Assembly (NCBI GenBank): GCA_024643945.1
Contig: JAHELX010000415.1
Location: 1 to 5,754 of the forward strand
Length of the DNA: 5,754 nt
Reading direction: 5' to 3'
DNA from: Anaerolineales bacterium
GTDB taxonomy: Bacteria > Chloroflexota > Anaerolineae > 4572-78 > NAK82
In this document: one piece after another, positions 1-3,856 of the stretch
Layout of the letters: the number at the start of each line of letters is the position of its first letter
How positions within the stretch are numbered: the stretch's first letter is position 1
Notes under the pieces: model-generated
Database searches by the model: none
What the model was told of the DNA's origin: nothing
What the model saw: the letters and a program-made list of their open reading frames with translations, nothing else
Program-made: the position numbers and the translations under genes

Positions 1-7
1 TTCATGG

Positions 8-100
8 ACTCTGCAATTACTACAAATGACTCGCATTTTCCGACGATTCCGTCAAATAACTCCAATTTACTTGCAATTACTCTAAAATTCTCTCCAATTT
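8..100. repeat. Phased A/T-tract region with degenerate ~10-bp repeat
   Basis: Short A/T tracts begin at about 15, 24, 35, 46, 54, 64, 75, 84 and 96, giving steps of 8 to 12 bp that average close to one helical turn. Many units resemble ACTC-CAATTT, and TGCAATTACT occurs twice, at 12-21 and 72-81. Tracts phased like this are known to bend DNA, so intrinsic curvature upstream of the promoter at 227-255 is plausible. It could equally be the decayed remnant of a tandem repeat. No ORF with coding character lies here. Confidence 0.5.
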
Positions 101-108
101 GGCGGTCG

Positions 109-116
109 ATCTCATT
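109..116. repeat. Left 8-bp direct repeat (putative target-site duplication)
   Basis: ATCTCATT directly abuts the left end of the palindrome and is repeated exactly at 209-216. Several IS families, including ISL3, IS66 and IS1595, generate 8-bp duplications, but no family can be assigned from this alone. Confidence 0.5.
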
Positions 117-209
117 TGGGTGCATTCAATTTCGGTTGTAGGGGCGCCCCTTGCGGGTGCCCCGGGCGGGCGCCAGGCCCGCCCCTACAACTCATTTTGA
201 ACACACCCA
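117..209. mobile_element. MITE-like 93-bp palindromic element
   Basis: The segment is an ungapped imperfect palindrome centred on base 163. Its arms, 117-162 and 164-209, pair at 34 of 46 positions by hand alignment. The outer ends read TGGGTGCATTCAA and TTGAACACACCCA (11 of 13 complementary), and a perfect 12-bp inner inverted repeat, GTTGTAGGGGCG with CGCCCCTACAAC, lies at 135-146 and 180-191. ATCTCATT occurs on both sides (109-116 and 209-216; the right copy shares base 209 with the arm), as expected for an 8-bp target-site duplication. It has no coding capacity, so any movement would need a transposase supplied in trans. The GTAGGGGC...GCCCCTAC core resembles dispersed intergenic palindromes that I associate with Chloroflexota. 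The element sits 18 bp upstream of the -35 box of yjjX and could form a hairpin or cruciform. Confidence 0.6.
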
Positions 210-216
210 TCTCATT
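209..216. repeat. Right 8-bp direct repeat (putative target-site duplication)
   Basis: This is the second copy of ATCTCATT, at the right edge of the palindrome. It overlaps the last arm base (A209) by one, so the exact element boundary is uncertain by 1 bp. The -35 box of the yjjX promoter starts 10 bp further on. Confidence 0.5.
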
Positions 217-226
217 AACCTGAGGG

Positions 227-255
227 TTGACACAGCGTATGGAGGATGTTAGAAT
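227..255 (+). promoter_or_regulatory. Near-consensus sigma-70 promoter for yjjX
   Basis: A perfect -35 hexamer TTGACA (227-232) is followed by a 17-bp spacer and the -10 hexamer TAGAAT (250-255, 5 of 6 to TATAAT). Transcription would begin near 262-263, leaving a leader of only about 14 nt before the ATG at 277. This is the strongest promoter visible in the window. It lies just downstream of the palindromic element and would drive yjjX and possibly the genes behind it. Confidence 0.75.
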
Positions 256-264
256 GCCTGCCAT

Positions 265-268
265 AGGG
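265..268 (+). promoter_or_regulatory. Shine-Dalgarno deciding the yjjX start
   Basis: AGGG lies 8 nt upstream of ATG 277 and inside the short leader predicted from the promoter. The in-frame GTG at 268 overlaps this site and would sit only about 5 nt from the predicted transcript start, so ATG 277 is preferred. Confidence 0.5.
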
Positions 269-276
269 TGCCAACC

Positions 277-825
277 ATGAATACGATCCAATACGTTGCA
301 GTCGGGTCCGCCAACCCGGTGAAAATCGCCGCCGTACAAGCGGTAGTTGCCCGAGCATTCCCCATAGCGAAAGTCGTCGGCCTGAGTGTTGGCTCGGGCG
401 TGCCGGCACAACCCTGGGGTGACGCCGAGACGCGCCGGGGCGCGCTCAACCGTGCGCAGGCCACGCTCGCCGCCTCCGGCGCTCAACTGGGTGTCGGGCT
501 GGAAGGGGGAATGCTAGAAACAGAGATGGGGTTGATGACCTGTGCCTGGTGCGTCATCGTTGATCCTGATGGGCAGGTGGGCGTAGGAGGTGGCGTTCAT
601 ATGCTGGTGCCGCCCTCTGTAGCTCAGGCATTGCGGGCCGGAGGCGAATTAGGTCCGGCGATGGACCGGCTCACTGGCCAGCACAACACCAAGCAGGCGC
701 AGGGGGCCGTCGGCATCCTCACAGGTGGATTATCCAACCGCCAATCCGCCTACCAGCAACTGGTGGCAATGGCCCTGGCTCCCTTTGTGCAGGCGAAGTA
801 TTACCCAGTAGACAGTAGACAGTAG
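277..825 (+). CDS. yjjX: Inosine/xanthosine triphosphatase, YjjX/DUF84 family
   Basis: The 182-aa cytoplasmic protein belongs to the YjjX family, which hydrolyses non-canonical purine triphosphates (ITP/XTP) and so keeps deaminated bases out of DNA and RNA. Family landmarks in order are the N-terminal VAVGSANPVKI loop (7-17), SGVPAQPWGDAET followed by GALNRA (40-60), the GLEGG motif (74-78), GELG with D130 (123-130), and GAVGILTGGLSNR plus Y159 (143-159), ending in ALAPF (166-170). Length fits the family (about 170-185 aa). ATG 277 is chosen over GTG 268 (which would give 185 aa) because of the promoter and SD positions. The last five residues and the TAG stop are encoded by a CAGTAGA heptamer array at 806-825, so the original 3' end may have been altered by that repeat. 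FtcD follows after 114 bp. The family assignment is firm; nucleotide preference is inferred from the family. Confidence 0.9.
   Translation: MNTIQYVAVGSANPVKIAAVQAVVARAFPIAKVVGLSVGSGVPAQPWGDAETRRGALNRAQATLAASGAQLGVGLEGGMLETEMGLMTCAWCVIVDPDGQVGVGGGVHMLVPPSVAQALRAGGELGPAMDRLTGQHNTKQAQGAVGILTGGLSNRQSAYQQLVAMALAPFVQAKYYPVDSRQ
806..825 (+). repeat. CAGTAGA heptamer array, left arm (2.9 copies)
   Basis: Two full copies of CAGTAGA plus CAGTAG form the last codons and the TAG stop of yjjX. The 20 bp are exactly complementary to 893-912, so the two arrays can form a 20-bp stem around a 67-nt loop. Short heptanucleotide tandem repeats of this kind are known in cyanobacteria (STRR sequences) and other bacteria. 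Confidence 0.9.
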
Positions 826-892
826 TCAGAGCGATCACTTATGAATTCACCCCACTGACTTGCGCAAATCCAATTTTCCCCCTGACCACTGC
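826..892. other. Spacer between the two inverted heptamer arrays
   Basis: These 67 bp have no ORF, no convincing promoter hexamers and no T-tract terminator. TTGCGC at 860-865 is a weak -35 candidate with no partner -10 box at normal spacing. If the flanking arrays pair, this is the loop. Confidence 0.5.
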
Positions 893-918
893 CTACTGTC
901 TACTGTCTACTGTCTACT
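893..918 (-). repeat. CAGTAGA heptamer array, right arm, inverted (3.7 copies)
   Basis: On the + strand this reads as three copies of CTACTGT plus CTACT, the inverse complement of the array at 806-825. A degenerate extra unit and the tetramer CTGA (882-885) lie on its inner side, mirrored by TCAG (826-829) next to the left array. The array ends just before the ribosome binding site of ftcD (925-929), so stem formation would occupy the space directly upstream of translation initiation. Confidence 0.9.
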
Positions 919-924
919 CGAGAA

Positions 925-929
925 AGGAG
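925..929 (+). promoter_or_regulatory. Shine-Dalgarno of ftcD
   Basis: AGGAG lies 10 nt upstream of ATG 940 and only 6 bp after the last heptamer unit. It supports ATG 940 as the start and places translation initiation next to the potential stem. Confidence 0.8.
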
Positions 930-939
930 TCGCTGATCA

Positions 940-1839
940 ATGAAACAGATTGTAGAATGTGTTCCTAACTTCAGCGAAGGACGGCGACCGGAGGTGATTG
1001 ACCAGATTGTCGCCGCCATCGAAAGCGTTGAAGACGTGAAGGTGTTGGATCGTTCATCGGATCCAGACCACAACCGGACGGTGATCACCTTTGTCGGCCC
1101 CCCGGCGACAGTGGGCGATGGCGCCTTTGCCGCCATCGCCCGAGCCGCCGAACTGATTGACATGGACCAGCAACGGGGAGAGCATCCTCGTATGGGAGCA
1201 ACCGATGTGGTGCCTTTTGTGCCCATCGCCGGGGTAACAATGGATGATTGTGTAGCGATCGCTCGCCAACTCGGGGCTCGCGTTGGCGAGGAACTGGGCA
1301 TTCCCGTCTACCTCTACGAAGCCGCCGCCACCCGTCCCGACCGGGTGAACCTGGGAGAGATACGTCCCAAGTCTCACCAGTACGAGCAAAAGAAGGCCGA
1401 TGTGGGACGGGACGAAAAGTGGACACCTGACTTTGGGCCAGCGAGGGTGGGCAAGGCCGGGGTGACCGCCATCGGCGCACGAGCGCCCCTCATCGCCTAC
1501 AACGTCTACCTCACCACCGGGGATGTGGACATTGCCGAGAAGATCGCCAAAGCAGTGCGTCACTCCAACGGCGGGTTACGCTTTGTAAAGGCGCGAGGTT
1601 TTCTCGTCGAAGGTAAGGCGCAGGTCAGCATGAATCTAACCGACTTCACCCAAACGCCCCTCTACCGCGTGGTAGAAATGATCCGGCGCGAGGCAACGCG
1701 CTTCGGCGTGGGTATCGAAAGCAGCGAACTGGTGGGTATGATTCCGCAGCAAGCGCTGGTCGACGCAGCCGTGTGGTATTTGCAACTGGACAATTTTGAG
1801 CCCAGGCTAGTGATCGAGAACCGGCTGACCGAGGAGTAA
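940..1839 (+). CDS. ftcD: Glutamate formimidoyltransferase
   Basis: The 299-aa protein transfers the formimino group of N-formimino-L-glutamate to tetrahydrofolate, giving 5-formimino-THF and glutamate. This is the last step of one histidine degradation route and an entry of one-carbon units into the folate pool. The length matches the monofunctional bacterial transferase, without the cyclodeaminase domain fused in animals. Diagnostic features are VECVPNFSEGRR at the N-terminus (5-16), DPDHNRTVITF (41-51), GEHPRMGATDVVPFVP (80-95) and PLIAYNVYL in the second subdomain. H82 occupies the position described as catalytic in the porcine enzyme. A clear AGGAG site precedes the ATG. No hut genes are nearby, so it lies apart from the rest of the histidine pathway. 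maf begins 11 bp after its TAA. No cyclodeaminase (fchA-type) gene is in the window. Confidence 0.96.
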   Translation: MKQIVECVPNFSEGRRPEVIDQIVAAIESVEDVKVLDRSSDPDHNRTVITFVGPPATVGDGAFAAIARAAELIDMDQQRGEHPRMGATDVVPFVPIAGVTMDDCVAIARQLGARVGEELGIPVYLYEAAATRPDRVNLGEIRPKSHQYEQKKADVGRDEKWTPDFGPARVGKAGVTAIGARAPLIAYNVYLTTGDVDIAEKIAKAVRHSNGGLRFVKARGFLVEGKAQVSMNLTDFTQTPLYRVVEMIRREATRFGVGIESSELVGMIPQQALVDAAVWYLQLDNFEPRLVIENRLTEE

Positions 1840-1858
1840 ACCGGCTGACCATGGAGAA
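1819..1858 (+). repeat. 20-bp tandem duplication at the ftcD-maf junction
   Basis: Copies 1819-1838 and 1839-1858 match at 17 of 20 positions and share the exact core AACCGGCTGACC (1819-1830, 1839-1850). The first copy encodes the last residues of FtcD and most of its stop codon. The second supplies the gap and the ATG of maf. It looks like a local duplication that created or displaced the spacer between the genes. Confidence 0.7.
1831..1836 (+). promoter_or_regulatory. Distant Shine-Dalgarno of maf inside the ftcD end
   Basis: GAGGAG encodes the final two glutamates of FtcD and is the only good SD upstream of ATG 1851. Its spacing of 14 nt is longer than usual, probably because of the 20-bp duplication. 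Translational coupling from ftcD is likely. Confidence 0.5.
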
Positions 1859-2540
1859 GCCGATCATTTTGGCTTCTGCCTCTCCCCGACGGCGAGAGCT
1901 TTTTAAGTTACTGGGGCTTCCCTTCATAGTACGCAGCGCCGCCATAGACGAGACCCCCCGCCCCGACGAAACGCCCGACGTGCTGGTAGCGAGGCTGAGC
2001 GCCACCAAAGCGGCAACCGTCGCCCGCGGGGTCTCAACGGCCCGTCTCGAACGGGGCGAGGAGTCAGCCGAAGTTCTGGGGGGAGAGTTGGTAGTCGCGG
2101 CTGACACCGTGGTAGTGCTGGATGATGAAATCCTGGGCAAGCCCCGGGACGCCACCCACGCCAGGCAGATGCTACAACGTCTGCGAGGCCGGGCCCACGC
2201 TGTGCACAGCGGCGTAACGGTGGTCGAGGCGAGCAGCGGGCGGGCTGCCATCCACCTGAGCACGACCGAGGTCTGGATGCGCGACTACGGCGACGCTGAA
2301 ATCGAGGCTTACGTGGCCAGCGGTGATCCTATGGACAAGGCAGGCGCCTACGCCATCCAGCACCCTGGCTTCCGGCCCGTAGCCCGCATCGAGGGCTGTT
2401 TTACAGGGGTAGTAGGCCTGCCATTGGGCGCGCTGGCCGACGGATTAGCTCACTTTGGCTTTATCCTGCCGGTAGACCTGGCGACAGTTTGCCGGGGATG
2501 GACAGGGTACCCCTGTTGCAGGGAGGTGGATGTCCGGTGA
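1851..2540 (+). CDS. maf: Maf family nucleoside triphosphate pyrophosphatase
   Basis: The 229-aa cytoplasmic protein is of the Maf/ITPase-like fold, which hydrolyses NTPs to NMP and pyrophosphate and clears modified or surplus nucleotides. It begins with the signature ASASPRRRELF (8-18). VAADTVV with the catalytic-type Asp85 follows, then LGKPRDA (95-101) and a histidine/glycine segment around 116-121. DPMDKAGAYAIQ (159-170) and VVGLP (187-191) complete the pattern. DKAGAYAIQ matches the dTTP/UTP pyrophosphatase (YhdE) subgroup, so dTTP/UTP is the best substrate guess. It is longer than the usual 190-210 aa because of a hydrophilic insertion around 60-79 and a tail after about 211. It starts 11 bp after ftcD. 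Its TGA stop is in the same frame as the following hydrolase gene. Confidence 0.95.
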   Translation: MEKPIILASASPRRRELFKLLGLPFIVRSAAIDETPRPDETPDVLVARLSATKAATVARGVSTARLERGEESAEVLGGELVVAADTVVVLDDEILGKPRDATHARQMLQRLRGRAHAVHSGVTVVEASSGRAAIHLSTTEVWMRDYGDAEIEAYVASGDPMDKAGAYAIQHPGFRPVARIEGCFTGVVGLPLGALADGLAHFGFILPVDLATVCRGWTGYPCCREVDVR

Positions 2541-2573
2541 GGCTCTGCCTTTCGTAACAACACCGGCGACGTT

Positions 2574-3644
2574 ATGAGCTTCCTTGCCCCTTTGTTGTTG
2601 ATCCTGGGCTTAATGCAACTGGCTGCCGCCTGCATGGACTTGCGCGGCGTGTCGCTGGCCGGGAGTCGGCGATGGCTGGGATACCTGGTGGGCGTCGCGC
2701 TCTTCGCCACGGGAGCGTATCTATTGCCCACCACCCTCCTGGTGTTCGTCATGATCCTGCCAGCGAGCGCACTGGCATTGGCCAGCCTGTTGACAGTTGG
2801 CTCGCTGGCCGGGCGACACCTCGACCCCACCCGCTTTTTGCGCCCAGGAGACTGGCCCGAAGGACATTGCCAGGCAGTCCACATCCCCAACGGGGAGCGT
2901 CTCATACCTGGCCTGCTTATCACGCCGCCGGTCGGAGCCGGCGGCGCCGTTTGTCTGATCCACGGGTCGGGAGACAACAAAACTGCCTTCAAGTGGCGGC
3001 TGATCGGCGCACTGCTGAGTCGCGGACTTACAGTGTTGACCATTGACCTGGCCGGCCACGGCGAAAACCCGACTCCCCAGCGCTGGCCTGATTGCACCAC
3101 CGAAATCCCGGCGGCGCTGGCCTGGCTACGGGCCAGGCCAGGCGCGAAGCGCGTGGGGTTGCTGGGCATCAGCATGGGCGGCGCACTGAGCGCTTACGCG
3201 GCCGTGACCGCCCGCCCTGATGCCCTGGCCCTCTGCGAGACGCCCGTCGCTTTTCACTACTCGCGGAGAATGGTTCGGCGCGAAGTGTGGCACACGTTGC
3301 GCAGCCCGGTTCTCGACTTAATGCGCGAGACCACTGCCTGGCAAATCTGGCAGACGTGGCATGCCGGACGGGGCAAACGTGAAATCGCCCTCTCAGATCT
3401 GATTCAACGCATGGACGTGCCGGGTCATATTGCCAGGGTATCCTGTCCCCTGCACCTGGTCTATGGCCAGCGCGACGGCATTGCTCCCCTCAGGCATCAT
3501 GGCCAGTACCTGCACCAGGTAGCAGCCGGCCCCAGTCAGTTGACCATCGTGCTTAACGCCAGCCACCTGACCCTCATCCTCCTGCCCCAGACTACTCGCA
3601 CCCTGGCCGATTGGTTCGCTGAATATTTGATTGGGGACAAGTAA
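2574..3644 (+). CDS. Membrane-anchored alpha/beta hydrolase
   Basis: The 356-aa protein has an N-terminal membrane part with two or three hydrophobic helices (about 3-20, 35-51 and 53-75), followed by an alpha/beta hydrolase domain (about 100-352). The domain shows the oxyanion-hole HGSGDNK (130-136), a DLAGHGE turn (158-164), the nucleophile elbow GISMGG with Ser200, YGQRDGIAP with acid Asp301, and NASH with His331, so the Ser-Asp-His triad is complete. Such proteins are esterases, lipases or peptidases; the substrate cannot be read from the sequence, and no symbol is justified. ATG 2574 is the only upstream start in this frame after the maf stop, 33 bp away, and has no good SD (the nearest, GGTGAGG at 2536-2542, is about 31 nt away). 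Expression probably depends on the upstream genes. A hairpin spans its stop. Confidence 0.87.
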   Translation: MSFLAPLLLILGLMQLAAACMDLRGVSLAGSRRWLGYLVGVALFATGAYLLPTTLLVFVMILPASALALASLLTVGSLAGRHLDPTRFLRPGDWPEGHCQAVHIPNGERLIPGLLITPPVGAGGAVCLIHGSGDNKTAFKWRLIGALLSRGLTVLTIDLAGHGENPTPQRWPDCTTEIPAALAWLRARPGAKRVGLLGISMGGALSAYAAVTARPDALALCETPVAFHYSRRMVRREVWHTLRSPVLDLMRETTAWQIWQTWHAGRGKREIALSDLIQRMDVPGHIARVSCPLHLVYGQRDGIAPLRHHGQYLHQVAAGPSQLTIVLNASHLTLILLPQTTRTLADWFAEYLIGDK

Positions 3645-3669
3645 CTGCTCAGCCTCGCAGAGCAGTTAC
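3641..3669 (+). terminator. Stop-codon-spanning hairpin, possible terminator
   Basis: GTAACTGCTC (3641-3650) and GAGCAGTTAC (3660-3669) form a perfect 10-bp stem with a 9-nt loop, and the hydrolase TAA lies in the left arm. No U-tract follows (the next bases are GGGGG). It is therefore either a non-canonical terminator or an mRNA 3'-end stabiliser. Its position, between a tight gene cluster and a gene with its own promoter, fits the end of a transcript. Confidence 0.45.
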
Positions 3670-3716
3670 GGGGGCAAGAGACAGGAGAATGTCAGCTTTT
3701 AGTACGATTTAACTGC

Positions 3717-3745
3717 TTCTCTTTTTTAGTTAATTCGTCTATAAT
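3717..3745 (+). promoter_or_regulatory. Putative promoter of the DUF2207 gene
   Basis: The -10 box TATAAT (3740-3745) is a perfect consensus match in an A/T-rich stretch. Seventeen bp upstream, TTCTCT (3717-3722) matches the -35 consensus at only 3 of 6 positions. Transcription from near 3752 would give a leader of roughly 105 nt. Within it, 3764-3771 and 3783-3790 can form an 8-bp stem with G-U pairs. Confidence 0.5.
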
Positions 3746-3843
3746 AGAACCAGTTCCACTTTCAGAGGGCGACTTGATGGCCTGTCCTCTAATCTGAGCC
3801 AACGACTGGATTATTCGGCAATTTCGTTCATCACTTACCGTAG

Positions 3844-3848
3844 GGAGG
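3844..3848 (+). promoter_or_regulatory. Shine-Dalgarno of the DUF2207 gene
   Basis: A strong GGAGG lies 8 nt upstream of ATG 3857 and fixes that codon as the start. A signal peptide follows immediately. Confidence 0.85.
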
Positions 3849-3856
3849 GTGTTTCT

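Noticed and set aside
268..276. GTG 268 as the yjjX start.
   Set aside because: It overlaps the only SD, lies about 5 nt from the predicted transcript start, and adds residues before the family-typical N-terminus.
254..280. An 8-codon ORF (ATG 254, stop overlapping ATG 277 as ATGA) with GGAGG at 241-245 and 8-nt spacing, resembling a coupled leader peptide.
   Set aside because: ATG 254 lies inside the -10 box (250-255) and upstream of the predicted transcript start, so it would not be in the mRNA from the visible promoter. It would be reconsidered if transcription starts further upstream.
1646..2263. 205-codon open frame on the minus strand across ftcD and maf.
   Set aside because: It is antisense to well-recognised genes, has no motif or ribosome site, and has Arg/Ser/Ala-biased composition.
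3117..3141. Inverted repeat CTGGCCTGGC / GCCAGGCCAG with a 5-nt loop inside the hydrolase gene.
   Set aside because: It lies in codons of an intact hydrolase domain (ALAWLRARPG) and can arise by chance from Ala/Leu/Arg codons in G+C-rich DNA. No regulatory role is indicated.
2450..3175. 241-codon open frame on the minus strand across the maf end and hydrolase.
   Set aside because: It is antisense to two genes with clear family motifs, and its translation is rich in Arg, Pro and Ser with no recognisable domain, typical of a shadow frame in G+C-rich DNA.
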